Positions 1 through 11,511 of a stretch of 64,000 nucleotides of DNA are shown one piece after another. Below the pieces are notes generated by a model. The model was not told the DNA's origin. It saw only the letters and a program-made list of their open reading frames with translations, and did no database searches. The DNA is from Neopestalotiopsis rosae. Lineage: Eukaryota > Ascomycota > Sordariomycetes > Amphisphaeriales > Sporocadaceae. The first letter of the stretch is position 1. Each line of letters begins with the position of its first letter. The DNA is taken from assembly GCA_023078685.1 (NCBI GenBank), contig JALGAS010000005.1, positions 4,464,001 to 4,528,000 on the forward strand, given 5' to 3'. Made by a program: the position numbers and the translations under genes.

Positions 1-1
1 C

Positions 2-3000
2 AATTTCAAAAAGCGCAAGGTTCAGGATACGAAACCGGCCAATGGCAAGGGCAAGGGCAAAGCCAAGGCGACCACCCCCAAAGCATCATCAAAAGCCGCA
101 AAAGGCAAGGGCCGAGGGAAACCCAAGCCGGAAGATGACGATGACCCCGAGGAGCATCTGCCGGACTATCTCAAACAGCGTCGTCAAGCCTTTGACCGAG
201 ACCGCAAACGCTTGCAACAGGCTGGGCTCAAGCTGCCTCCCACATACGACGACGTGGAGTTCTCTGAAGATGAGAGCTCCGAAAGGCTGGAGGAGAGGCC
301 AAAGTTTGATCAGCGAAGTGGCATCAAACCTAGTCGCGCCTATAAGGATATTGTACTGCCGCATTCCTGTGGCGTCATTCCCGCTCCGATAGCACAATAC
401 CTTCGCGATTACCAAGTTGAGGGTGTGAAATTCCTCCATGAACTGTTTGTCTACCAAAAGGGAGGAATCCTCGGAGACGACATGGGCCTGGGAAAGACGG
501 TGCAAGTGGCTGCTTTTCTGACTGCCATGTTTGGCAAGACCGGAGACTCGCGGGATGGAAAAAGAATGAGGAAATTCCGATGGGCGAATGACCGCTGGTA
601 TCCCAAAGTGCTCATCGTGTGCCCAGGATCGTTGACACAAAATTGGAGGCAGGAGCTGGACCGGTGGGGATGGTGGTCAACTGATCTCTACCATGGAGCC
701 GGCAAGGATGATGTTCTTCTTGCCGCCAGAGCTGGCAGTCTGGAAATCATGATCACCACCTATACTACGTACAAGAACAATCAAGATGCAGTCAACAGGG
801 TTGCCTGGGACCTTGTGGTTGCCGACGAATGCCACTGCCTCAAAGACCCCAGCGCCGAAGTCACAAAGGCCATGACGGATGTTAATGCATTGTGCCGGAT
901 CGGGCTCACAGGCACAGCCATTCAAAACAAGTACGAAGAATTGTGGTGTATACTCAACTGGACGAACCCGGGCCTCTTTGGAACGCTAGCCGAGTGGAAG
1001 CACACCATTAGCAAACCTCTGACGATAGGACAGTCTCACGATGCCACCATTCAGCAATTAAGCAAAGCGAGAAAGACAGCGAAGAAGCTTGTGGAAAACC
1101 TACTTCCGCAATTCTTTCTGCGTCGTATGAAGAGCTTGATTGCACATCAGCTACCGAAGAAGAGTGATCGGGTTGTTTTCTGCCCGCTGTCAGATATACA
1201 GCGACAAGCCTATCAGAACTTCACAGACAGTCCTCTTGTAGAGATTGTCAAACGTGCTTACGACGACTGTGAGTGCGATTCCGGATTCAAGCGAGGATTT
1301 TGCTGTCACGAGACGACCCCTGAGGGCGAGTCATGGAAGGCCTTGGTGTTTCCATGCGTCATGTCTTTGCAAAAGCTGTCCAGCCACCTTACGCTCTTGA
1401 TCCCTTCGCATTCAGAAACCAAAGAGAAGCACGAGAGAGACATGAGATACCTGCAAGCTGCGATGCCAAAGGACTGGAAAACATTGTATAACCAACGGGA
1501 GTCCATTCTAAACCTTGCCAACCCCAACTTTTGTGGCAAGTGGGCAGTTTTGAAGAAGTTGTTGGCATATTGGCATTCCAGTGGAGACAAGGTCTTGGTC
1601 TTTTCACATAGTGTAAGGTTGCTGAAAATCCTCCAGTACTTGTTCAACAACACTAGCTACAATGTCAGCTATCTGGACGGGTCTCTGTCATACGAAGACC
1701 GCCAGAGCACAGTCGACGACTTCAACACTGACGCGAATCAATTCGTCTTTCTCATTTCCACAAAAGCTGGCGGCGTCGGCCTCAACATCACATCTGCCAA
1801 CAAGGTCGTGATCATGGATCCCCACTGGAATCCTTCCTACGATCTACAGGCTCAGGATCGTGCATATCGTATTGGCCAGGTCCGAAACGTAGAAGTCTAT
1901 CGCCTCATCTCCGCTGGCACGATCGAAGAAATTACGTACGCCAGACAAATTTACAAACAGCAGCAGGCAAACATCGGCTACACTGCCTCCAACGAGCGCC
2001 GCTACTTTAAAGGTGTGCAGAATCAGCCTGATCGCAAAGGCGAGATTTTTGGTATCGACAATCTCCTGTCCTATCGACCAGACGAAGTCAAGCTACGAGA
2101 CATTGTCAACAAGACAAATATTGCCGAGGCCAAAGCTGGCGTCAGTCTCATGGATGTCGACATGGAGCAGGCCGTCGAAGATGCCTCACAGGAAGGTCTA
2201 ATCAAAAAGGAAGAAGATCCGAGCGATGGAAATGGTGGACTGGGCCATTTGGCATCCATCCTGACCAAGCAGGAGAAAGGCGGCGCGGATAAGAAGAAGG
2301 CCAAGGCCCGTAAGAGCGATATCGTACAGGCCATTCTCGTCTCTGCGGGCGTAGAGTATACTCACGAAAACTCGGAAGTCGTGGGTTCTTCCAAGGTGGA
2401 GGACAGGATCTCGCGGCGCGCAGAGCTCGAAGCCAGCCAGGATCAGGCTGAGATTGGCAGAGCCATCTTTGATAGCCAAGATCCTGGCGTGGACGACGCC
2501 GCCATCGAGACGGGTAATCTCAGCTTCCACTACAACCCACCTGACGACGTCAAGCAGCGGCAATTTTGCACAATGGCAAAGACGTTTGGGTTTCCCAATG
2601 CCACTGAATTTGCGCTGGCTGTTGAGAGCATGACCCAAGAACAGCGCAGGAATACTTTGGAACTATTCTATACAAAGAGGCTCGAACGGCTGAGAGATCT
2701 CGGGTTGGTCAAGTCTGAGAACGGGGAAAAGCCCCTGACTGATGTCGAGCATGTTGCAAAAGAAGAGTCAACGCTTGACACCAAGCTCAAAGCAGAGGAT
2801 CCCAAGCCGGAAATACGTGACGAGCAGAAGAATTTATTGCATGCCCCAGAGGCGACTCAACTTAAAACCGAGGGTGCAAGAAGCCCTTCAGAAGCTGGGA
2901 AGAATATCATCAAGATGGAGGACAGCAAGAGTGTATCAGCGATTGAGGATCTGACGATGAAGCACGAGGAATCGTCGAAGACATTGATCTGGACTATTGA

Positions 3001-3025
3001 CGATGACGATGACGACGAGCTATGA
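2..3025 (+). CDS. SNF2-family DNA translocase, ERCC6L2-like (5' end outside window)
   Basis: The frame is open from base 2 to the stop at 3025, giving 1007 residues with no start inside the window, so the gene is cut by the left edge. After a Lys/Gly-rich basic leader come the SNF2 ATPase motifs: Walker A GDDMGLGKT near residue 160, DECH box near 278, and helicase-C motifs (STKAGGVGLNIT and QAQDRAYRIGQ) near residues 580-620. A Cys-rich insertion between the lobes (CECDSGFKRGFCC) and the distal segment MTQEQRRNTLELFY resemble the ERCC6L2 insertion and HEBO domain, which separates this protein from CSB/Rad26. Known ERCC6L2 proteins act in DNA repair and end processing. The tail is rich in Lys-Glu motifs of SUMO-site type and ends in an Asp run. 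Assignment to ERCC6L2 is by remembered motif, not by search. No intron is visible. Confidence 0.85.
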   Translation, partial: NFKKRKVQDTKPANGKGKGKAKATTPKASSKAAKGKGRGKPKPEDDDDPEEHLPDYLKQRRQAFDRDRKRLQQAGLKLPPTYDDVEFSEDESSERLEERPKFDQRSGIKPSRAYKDIVLPHSCGVIPAPIAQYLRDYQVEGVKFLHELFVYQKGGILGDDMGLGKTVQVAAFLTAMFGKTGDSRDGKRMRKFRWANDRWYPKVLIVCPGSLTQNWRQELDRWGWWSTDLYHGAGKDDVLLAARAGSLEIMITTYTTYKNNQDAVNRVAWDLVVADECHCLKDPSAEVTKAMTDVNALCRIGLTGTAIQNKYEELWCILNWTNPGLFGTLAEWKHTISKPLTIGQSHDATIQQLSKARKTAKKLVENLLPQFFLRRMKSLIAHQLPKKSDRVVFCPLSDIQRQAYQNFTDSPLVEIVKRAYDDCECDSGFKRGFCCHETTPEGESWKALVFPCVMSLQKLSSHLTLLIPSHSETKEKHERDMRYLQAAMPKDWKTLYNQRESILNLANPNFCGKWAVLKKLLAYWHSSGDKVLVFSHSVRLLKILQYLFNNTSYNVSYLDGSLSYEDRQSTVDDFNTDANQFVFLISTKAGGVGLNITSANKVVIMDPHWNPSYDLQAQDRAYRIGQVRNVEVYRLISAGTIEEITYARQIYKQQQANIGYTASNERRYFKGVQNQPDRKGEIFGIDNLLSYRPDEVKLRDIVNKTNIAEAKAGVSLMDVDMEQAVEDASQEGLIKKEEDPSDGNGGLGHLASILTKQEKGGADKKKAKARKSDIVQAILVSAGVEYTHENSEVVGSSKVEDRISRRAELEASQDQAEIGRAIFDSQDPGVDDAAIETGNLSFHYNPPDDVKQRQFCTMAKTFGFPNATEFALAVESMTQEQRRNTLELFYTKRLERLRDLGLVKSENGEKPLTDVEHVAKEESTLDTKLKAEDPKPEIRDEQKNLLHAPEATQLKTEGARSPSEAGKNIIKMEDSKSVSAIEDLTMKHEESSKTLIWTIDDDDDDEL

Positions 3026-3338
3026 ATGCTTCTTGAAATAGCTGCTTTGAATATTTCGCATGATACCCCAATGGTTTATGTTATAAGATGAAGTTTATGA
3101 CCATTATCGCAAAACTTTGGGGAACCAAGTAGCTTATGAGATATGGATCTTGGAAGAGAAAAGTCCACTGGTATACAATGAGCACTTGTCTGATGGGGGC
3201 CGGCGCCGCAGTTGTGTTTCCTGCCTTCCCTATGCTCAAGGACTTCTGTCGAAAAGCGGATAGGATTTGTATCTTACCAGGCGAGGCAAAATAGGTAATA
3301 CCAACGCCTACAAATGTATACTCATGTACTAGTGACAT
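3026..3338. other. Convergent intergenic region
   Basis: This is the shared 3' region of the SNF2 gene (+) and the NLR-like gene (-). It is A/T-leaning, with no ORF of note. I see no other element. Confidence 0.6.
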
Positions 3339-6300
3339 TTAAGTACTATGAGCCTGGGTAGCCTCGGCCACGACCTCGTCCATCTGCCACATGAGTGCTT
3401 CAAACCGTTCCGATAAAGTCGGGTTGGGCGGGGACAACTCCTCATCTTCCTCTTCAGACTCGCTAACCGATTCATCTTCCCATATGATTCCGACCTGTTC
3501 CGCCGCAAACACCTGTTCTGAGCTCATTTTGGCTGCTAGATGATCTTCCAATACAGCTTCCATGCGAGGAGCCCAGTAGCGAATCAGGAACCACTGAAGA
3601 GTGTCATCGGAAGTTCGAAGCTCTACGACGAATTCTTCGACGAGTTCGTCCAAGATACATAACATCTCGTGGTCCTCTTCCTGAATTTCGTGGACTTCTT
3701 CGTCGCTTAAAGGAACTGTGTCTCGCCAGTCAAGCCGCCCATCATATGCTCTGTGAACCTTGTGGCAGCATGTATGTCTCATTTCAAGAGCTTCGAAAGT
3801 GAAGATTCTCAGAGCTGAAAGAGAAACATGGTCCCACTGGACAAAGTCAACCCCCAGTAGCTGCAAAAAGATTGACAATTGATGGGCACTTTGTCCGAAG
3901 GCCGTCCGACCGTTTTCCTTATCATCGTCCCATGATGATTCCGAGCCAAGGCTTTCCCACTGTGAAGATGTATCATCATCTTTGTCACTGTCGGAAGCAG
4001 ACTCTGATCGGAATAAGTCTCTCCGCAGGCTCTAGAACAAATGTTTGACCTCACGAGAATGCTGCAGGTCAAGCTTACACTTGTTTGTGAAGAAAATCTC
4101 CCACAAATGTCGAAAAAGGATGGCCGTAGTGGTACAACCGGACCCCAAACAGGCACATCTGCAATCATCAGACACTCTTAGGGGCGCAACCCAGCGAATG
4201 ACCTTGGAAATGGAAAGAATCTCCGTCATTTTGATACTTGAGATATTTTCCAGTCTCAAAATTCCATGGACTAATGTTGCACCACACCTGAACCAGGGCT
4301 GTGGGTTCGCCCGCGACATCTGAGCGCCATGTTCAATAAACCAAAGAACGAGCTCCGCAGAATGTTCAAGTGGTTGCCGTTCGACCACTATGAGAAGCGG
4401 CGTTTTTCCAAAGGCATTTTCATGATCGATATCCCCAAAGCCGCTGTCAAAAAGTAGTTCGGCAAGACGTATACTGTTGGTGTCAGAAGAAACAGTTCTG
4501 GCAAGATCGTGGTAGATGCAATGCCTACTACCTGTCGATATCTTAGTGATGAGATCCTTGTACTCGTCAGGTATACAGAAATTCTTTTCAAGTAGTTTTC
4601 CCACAACTTTTTGCATATGGCCATCAAGAACACGCGAGTGATCTAATTGTAAGCCGTAGCACTCATGTGGACTCAGAAACTGGCGTGCTACTACGCACAA
4701 CTCCCGTCGAACCTGTTTGATGGACGAAATGATTCGGCATCTGACCACTTGACAGGCTGTCCGTAATAGTCCGCATTGGGAGAGAATCGTATCGGGGGAT
4801 GGTCGCCAACCATGGGATTGTAACATGTCGAAAGGGAGAGAACATGCACAATCTGTGCACAGCTCCCACGCTTTACCCTTGCGGCAAGATTGCGATGAGT
4901 TGAAGGCAGCCTCATCTAATGCGTACCAACCGTGCGCGTCTGGAGTGTCAAATTGTGTAGATTTATCTTGAGTTGCGCGAAGGAGGACCTTCAACAGCTC
5001 AGGGCTGCATTTGAGCCCGGCAAGATGGAACGGTGTCTGAAGCCCACACGTTTTCTCTTCTATCGCAGAGGGGTCCGTATCGAGTATGAGTTGTACACGA
5101 CCTCTGTTTCGGTCATGAGCGACTTGCCCAAGGGACCCAAGCCAAATACTAATTATTGTTCTGTTACTATGAATGTCCGCAGAACTGATACTATCAATAT
5201 GGAATGGTTTCATTCACATACTTTCTGCTTTGATCGACATATCAGCATTTGTATCATGCCAGAGAAGGAGATCCTCTCGGCGTATCGTAGTTTGAATTCG
5301 TTTTAGGCTTTCGTGGGTTCGCATCGTTATCTCGTTGTCGTATGAGCATAACGAAGTCGCGAATTCCATCAAGTCAGCGAAAACAAATTCTGCCCCATAA
5401 TGGTCAGAAATCTCGTCTATTGGTGATCTGTCATAGCTATTAGAATTATCGCATTATCTCGCTGTGTATTAGGAAGTGTGATGCAACCTACTTCCCACGA
5501 TAATTGAACAAGATGTCACATGGCGACAGTCTTTCCAGAAGACGCCTTATTGAGGACCGTGAAGCCGTGGATAAGTTTCTGATCCCTTCATCTCCGTCTT
5601 CAAAAACCATCCACATCTTAAATTGCAGATAAAACATGAGCTAGTAAAAGTAAGCAATCAAATCGGTTTCAGACTACACGATGAAAAAGTTGACTTCAGC
5701 TCCAAGCTATCCAAAGACCTACCTCAACCCATTTATGGAGCACTGACTGCCCTGTATGGTTGACATCATATGGCGAACATTCTCTACTTCGGTAAAGTTT
5801 CAGAATCGTGTCAACCGAGCTATCTATGAATTGATTCAAGGAAGTATGTCTCTGCTCGAAGCACGTCGTTTCTATCACATCTTCAGCATTGTCCCTAATA
5901 AGCTCAATTATCCGAAACACTGGGGACTTCCTCTCGTCTACCATCGGTCTCAAGGTAATGTTTGGGCTAATACTTAGCCCACCAGCCCCCGACGTCCAGG
6001 AGAAGGATAGCTCTAGCGAGGCAGACAGCAATTTTCGAAAGCCTGTGTATAGTACTGTGTTAACATAAGTCGTGCTGTGAGAACCATATGCCTGAAACTG
6101 GCATGTGGGCAGATGTTCTGATTTGATTGTAGCTTTCTTGCTCATATGGAAGTTACCAAATTTCTTGACCTGATGTTGTATGGTTGTCTTTATCTGGCAG
6201 GAACAAAATTCTCGGGTAGTAGAATTCGAAACCTTATGTTTACGTTTAGTATGGAACGTCACAGAGCGATCGAGATCATGCGCTTCTTTGAGCTCGCTAG

Positions 6301-7336
6301 GCTTTGAGAGTAGTCTCCCCATAATTAGCTGGGATCGACTAATGTTCGCAGGAGCACTGGTGTCATTTGACAGTCGCGAACGAAACATCATCTTCGAATT
6401 CATCACCTGCGTCGCCTCGTTCATGGACGTTTCCCTGACATCTGATTGCAACAAGGACCTTGTCATCAGATCTTTCAGTTGACGAATCTCCATACTTTGT
6501 CGTTGGAGTGTCTCATGGATGGTGCCAGTAGATATTTGGACCATGCTCATTGTCTGTTGCACTTTATGGGACACATGACCAACATTGGCATGTACGGCCT
6601 GGAAGTTTGCCTCAAGGTGTCCATTCTCGGTTCTTCCCTCTGTCAATAGCAAGTCTAGCTTGCCTCCCATCGACTCAAGTGAGGCTTGAGTCGGGTAGAG
6701 GGAGGTAGCCATGGACGCCATCGATGATTCCAAGGATCCTATACCCGACTGAAGCCCCATCAGTGACGATTGGGAGCTATTCACCGTAGTGTGAACCTCA
6801 GACACGGTCGTATTGATCGAAGTCGTGGCCGTTCTTTGGTCATCTTGGGTTAGCAATGATACCTCAAGTTACATCTGGGGAGAATGAACTAACAAATTGA
6901 CTACTTGTAGGCTGATCTGCAAGGCACTGTTTGCAGACTCGAGTCTCTTCTGTAACTTTTCCAGAGTCGGTCGATGGAAGGGGTATACCAATTTCTTCTT
7001 TTGTTCGTTCAGTACCGATACAATTTTCGAGGACTGGCCCGAAACATCTTGTAGAGAGCCCAAGAACAGTTTCAGGGCCCAAAGCTCTTCTTCCACCGTC
7101 TTCAGCGTTGAAAACAGAGGCGATTCGTTGTTTTTTAAAATCGCATCGATCCGAGGAGTCGCCACTTGTAAAGTCTTGACAATCGCTTGAAAGTTGTTGG
7201 CTTGTTTTGAAATAGCAGCTAACTCAGGCTTCCGTTCTTTGACGCCTTCAACATATGAGGCGAGGCCTTCATAGCCCTGCAGGCCAAGGGACACGATGCC
7301 TGCAGCCGACGCCGCGAGCCCGAAAGCCTCCGCCAT
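3339..7336 (-). CDS. NLR-like protein: fungal STAND N-terminal domain, Cys/His motif, ankyrin-like region, acidic C-terminus
   Basis: The start is ATG at 7336 (MAEAFGLAASAAGIVSLGLQ), the hallmark of the fungal N-terminal helical domain found on STAND/NLR proteins. Next come a Ser/Thr/Gln-rich coiled region, a CSC...SEHLPTC Cys/His pattern followed by SFSWTSGAGGLSISPN (a motif I associate with a fungal ankyrin family), degenerate ankyrin-like segments (LQTPFHLAGLKCSPELLKVL; GKTPLLIVVERQ), and an acidic C-terminus. No NACHT P-loop is seen. Introns with normal signals: 5641-5722, 5437-5491 and 4019-4078. The frame also has TAA at 6869-6871, removable by a 42-nt intron, and TGA at 5214-5216, removable only with a weak GTCGAT donor (48 nt). 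The model is therefore tentative: it could be one gene, two genes, or a decaying gene. Related proteins are thought to act in heterokaryon or immune-like recognition; no function is shown here. Confidence 0.6.
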
Positions 7337-7881
7337 TATGAAGGTGCGTAACCAGTCGAGCAAAGTCAACTTTGATCACATAATAATGAACACCAAGGGT
7401 GTGAAAAAGAAGAAGTTTCGAAAAGTCAGAGCCTCGCCTTTCATCAGCAGGCTTTGAGAAGAGGGGGATATGCAGAGGGGCGCAGCCACCATGCAGTCTC
7501 AATCAATACCCCTGTTCATTGGACAACGGCATCAGTTCTTGGGGCTGAGAGAACCTGGCATCATTCGAATCGCGAGTTCATGATTGGTAGGAGAGGAACA
7601 CGGCCTTTTTACACTTTAACACTGAGCTAGCTGTCTTGGATCTGGATTGGTATAATGTGCCGAGTTGAGCGACCAAGTGCCCACCTGTGAATAAAGTTGG
7701 GATTGCACATTGTAGCCTCACGGCTTTCGAGGATGTCTCGCATACATTTAAGTCGCATATTTTGTCACAGCTGACTAGATAATTGAATTCATTTTCGAAA
7801 GTGGTTTCTATAGAATCGAGCATATAGGATGTTGGTAGCTCCATATGATAACGACCAAACCCATAGAAAGGGAGCAGATCA
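7337..7881. other. Intergenic: promoter of NLR-like gene and 3' flank of permease
   Basis: There is no supported ORF. The part next to 7336 should hold the promoter of the NLR-like gene. I see no clear TATA box or repeat. Confidence 0.5.
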
Positions 7882-9642
7882 CTACTCAGTTGCATTTCTC
7901 TGTGCAACGTACTTTCGGATCTGGTAGAAACCAAGTCCTAGTGCCCAGACAACTATCAAAACCAGAGCCAATCTTGGGGCAAATATGGCGCCGCGGATAA
8001 CAACGAAGCCGCTCACAGCGGCAAAGACCAAAGGTACCAGCAGAAACGGCTTGTAGGGACGCTTCAGGCTTGGCTCACGGAAACGCAAGATAACCGCACC
8101 GAGTACAGTCAGGAAGAAGAACGAGTACTCGCCCAGTCCATTGAAGGTGACAAGGGCTCGGAAATTGCCGAGCAGGATGTAGAGCGCCGATAGGGTGGTC
8201 GACAGTATAATGGCATTCAAGGGTGCATCAGATCCTGATTGCTCGTTCGAGCCCGCATTGCCATTAGCGTCCTCACCAGCAGCTTCTCCGCGCGGCCGGA
8301 TACCAACATGGCCGACGATGGAGAGGAAGCGTGGCACCCAGTCCTTGTTGGCAGCAGCAACAGCCATACGGCCTGCGACAAAGGAGTTGCCTAGCAGTGA
8401 TCCCGCCACGACCAGGCAAATGATAACGGCAGCTACTACTCCTACGACGGGGCCCAGCAGCCGAGTAATGGCAGTCTGAATATCACAATTAGTGACTTAA
8501 CTCCAAGTTTTCAGGGTATACTTACCACTGCGACACTGTCCGTAGTGGAGACCACAGTCCACGGCAATAGAATGTAGTACCCGGCGTTGGCAGCGAGAAA
8601 GCAGACGACTATCGCCGGAACAGCGGTATTGATCGCCAATGGCAACTGGCGGGCTGGCTTGGAGAGTTCAGCAGAGATATAAATCGCCTATCATCTGCAT
8701 TAGTCCACGAAACCGAGCAGGAAATGTCTCTTCGTCTTACCTTGTCCCAGCCAGAGTATGCCCACAATGCGCCATAGAGCGCAGCTGAGTAGTGTCCTAG
8801 CAGCTCCCACTGAGATATCTCAGACCAGTCCGTCTCACTACCATCTGGACTGACGGTGTTTCGATATCCAAACCAAGACTTCTTGAACCAATCACGTCCG
8901 CCAATGTCGCGGTCCGGGTCCGAGACTTGAAGTGCTACAACGACGATACCAGCAACAACGACACCGGCAATGGCCATGAACTTGGTAAAGACGAAGAAGT
9001 TGTTGAGCCTGGTGCTGGCCTTGGTACTAATCGAGTTAGCGACATTCATGACCACCAGAATCAGTATCGAGAGCAGCTTGTGTTCGACAGCGTCAGCCTG
9101 ATCAGTCACGCCCAAGGCCGAGAAGATGCTCTCGACAAACACAATACTCAGAATGGCGAGAGTGGCGGGCATGACCGCGACGATCCATGTCCAAGCTGCC
9201 AGGAATCCAAATACGTCGCCGAAGATGTACTGCAGGTATGGTTGAACGCCGCCTGATATTGTCATTAGTATGAAGTCTCAAGTACAAGCACAATACCCGT
9301 TTAAAGTGCATGCATACCTTCGCCGGGAATGGCCGTGCCCAGCTCCGCCATGGTGCTCGCACCCGTCCAAGCCAGAACACCGCCGACAAGCCATATGACG
9401 AGCGCAACGCCTGGAGAGGGCACATTGGTGTCAATGGAGCCAGGAGACGTGAAGATGCCGCTACCGATCACGATGCTGATGACAATGGCAAATGCCTCCT
9501 TGGCGCCGAGGTTGCGCGAAAATGTGCCCGTTGCCTCCACGTCGACGGCAGACCTGGCATCACCATCGGTCCGTGTTAGAGACTCGGCATTCCGGAGCAG
9601 GGGCTCTTGCTCCCCGTTCTCGTGACTTTCTGAAGGAGACAT
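7882..9642 (-). CDS. Amino-acid permease, APC superfamily, L-type (LAT/SLC7-like)
   Basis: Four exons (9642-9318, 9252-8741, 8687-8526, 8475-7882) join in frame to 530 residues. Introns are 65, 53 and 50 nt with GTATGC, GTAAGA and GTAAGT donors. After a hydrophilic N-terminus (EQEPLL, a possible acidic di-leucine sorting signal) comes the APC signature FAIVISIVIGSGIFTSPGS in the first membrane helix, with the unwound GSG(I)F substrate-binding segment. About twelve hydrophobic helices follow. YSGWDK in helix 6 and EPSLKRPYKPF before the last helices are typical of the LAT branch. It should carry neutral amino acids across the plasma or vacuolar membrane; the exact substrate is not readable. 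A loop rich in Gly/Asn/Ser (about residues 370-395) is variable and probably exposed. Alternative: methionine-permease-type (Mup) subgroup. Confidence 0.88.
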
Positions 9643-10512
9643 GTTGTTGTCGCAGTCAGTCTATAGTGGGCTTATCGTAAGAGTGAATGAGTAGAAGTAC
9701 ATTCGAGCTGGCGAGGTTGGCGGTTACGCAGCGGGTGGATCGCGCCATCGGCACGGGCCCAGCGCAACCGCTTTTAGGCTCATTGTACATTACTTGACCA
9801 CTATGATCCTCTAACATTACCATTTGCATCCTCGAGGGAGAATTATTAACCACAGAGACTTATTCGGAGTTAGATTCAGATATGGCCGGCATAATCGTGT
9901 AATGCACTCAAAATTGGCCTGGGTTCTTCACTGGATCTACGCAACCTTGGCAATGCAATGGGCAAACTATAAGCTGCGGGGTATCATCGATATCCGTTAA
10001 GCTGTGTACACCAGCATTCCTAGGTACACAAGGTATGAACCCTCAGAAAGATACGTCATGTTACGAAAAGAAACTGTTTGCAAAAGCCAACCTGCAGGCT
10101 TAGAAAGTAGATCATTTTGTCTTTCATCAACGGGATTGAAGAGCCGTTTGTTTCAACATGTGTAAGTATGAACCTTGGTGGTTGGATACCCAGTCAAACC
10201 AGCACAAACCAAACGCGAGCGCTGTAATTTAGTTAGTCCTTCCCGCAACAGCGCAAGGGCTCCCCTGTTTGTTGTACAGAGTACTTAAACAATCAAACGG
10301 GTGGAATTCTAGTATTTAAACAACTGGATGTCCTTTCCAGACGCCTTGACGAATTACCCATTTTCAAGACATAATCTATCCTCTGCTCAATTTCAATCAA
10401 ATCACACAATTTCCGTACGAAAATACATACCATACAGTGAGTCTCAAGTCCGTCACAAGTCTAATCACGACTAACATGAGTATAGAACCAAGCTCAAATA
10501 CTCCAACACATC
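9643..10512. promoter_or_regulatory. Divergent promoter region between permease and the 86-residue gene
   Basis: This 870-bp region separates two genes read away from each other. The right part is A/C-rich (CAATTTCAATCAAATCACACAATTTCC type), as is common in fungal 5' leaders, and contains the 5'UTR intron of the right-hand gene. No ORF is supported. Confidence 0.45.
10437..10485 (+). other. 5'UTR intron of the 86-residue gene
   Basis: A 49-nt segment starts with the donor GTGAGT at 10437, has the branch site GACTAAC near 10470 and ends with TATAG at 10485, 27 bp before the ATG. All three splice signals match fungal consensus, so I infer a leader intron. Confidence 0.6.
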
Positions 10513-10773
10513 ATGCCTCAGAACAGTAATACTAGCAACAACCAGCAAGGCAACTCGCAGCAGAGCGGCCAGTCCGCCAAGGCGCCTAGCGACTACCGCG
10601 TTGTGAGAGATGCCGGCTTCGACAATAACCGTGACTTTATGCTGTCGTATGGTCTAAAACCCTATGAGCCTGACGATGTGGCCGAGAGCAAGGCCATTAT
10701 TCAAGGCTTCCGGGACGCCGATGCCAGAGAGCAGGCTCATAAGGACTCCTCCTCGTCTGGAAACCAAAAATAG
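10513..10773 (+). CDS. Small hydrophilic protein of unknown function, 86 residues
   Basis: Single coding exon. The first 25 residues are Asn/Gln/Ser-rich and look disordered. The core DYRVVRDAGFDNNRDFMLSY followed by GLKPYEPDDVAESKAIIQGF is compact and has the look of a conserved motif; the last dozen residues are Ser-rich. There is no signal peptide or membrane segment. I do not recognise a named family, although short proteins with this kind of DYR-DAGF-NNR-F--SYGL core are familiar from Sordariomycete genomes. Support for it being real: a well-formed leader intron, ATG in an A-rich context, and codons rich in C/G at third positions. It is transcribed away from the permease; no functional link is implied. 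Confidence 0.65.
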   Translation: MPQNSNTSNNQQGNSQQSGQSAKAPSDYRVVRDAGFDNNRDFMLSYGLKPYEPDDVAESKAIIQGFRDADAREQAHKDSSSSGNQK

Positions 10774-11511
10774 ATTGTGAGGAATGGGGAGCACGCCATT
10801 GTCCAATGGATGAGAGGCTTAGCGAGGGCAAAGGGGACAAGATCCGAATACTCGTCGGCGTACTAGTGAAATGTGCATCGTGATAGGCGAAACTTTACCA
10901 ACGAGAGAAGACTCTACATATGATTCGCACTGACACCAAAGTATTTGAAGTGACCATGAGCTGAGTGATTAACTCAACCAGTGCTACCAAGGGAGCAGAT
11001 TTATCGCTCCATGCGAGTCAGGTTCTTGTGGGAGGACTCCATCATATCACATAGATCCTTACGCTGGAAGCACGACTATTAGCATGGGCTCAGTGCAGAC
11101 TTCCTTTCGGAAGCTATGTAGTGTGACCATATGACCTTAGGTTCTGAGATAAACGTCCCTTCCTTCTCAAATATTGATCGCTGGATTAGTTGATAATTGA
11201 CAAGTGGAGGCTGCCAAGCAGGCTTCACAAACTTTCTACTCAGTAAGAGAATACGGCGCAGTTTTCAGTGTAATAAATGAGAATGAAATTGTTACTTTAC
11301 AAAGACAATAAACTCTATCAGTACCATACCCCGTGCTCCTAATTCGCTGTAACATGATGGAAAACTATTCATCAGTCTTGCTGGAATGTTCGTGTGCCGT
11401 GATCCTGCCAACGAGAAATCAGGACGCCTCTTCCAATAGCACTGGGTGCATTATATTGCAATGCTCCAATCTGCCATCACTATATCTTACATTCCATCTC
11501 ATTGAGAAATC
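10774..11511. other. Intergenic, converging 3' ends
   Basis: This lies between the small gene (+) and the unknown gene (-). The sequence is A/T-leaning with no credible ORF, repeat or RNA gene that I can see. Confidence 0.55.
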
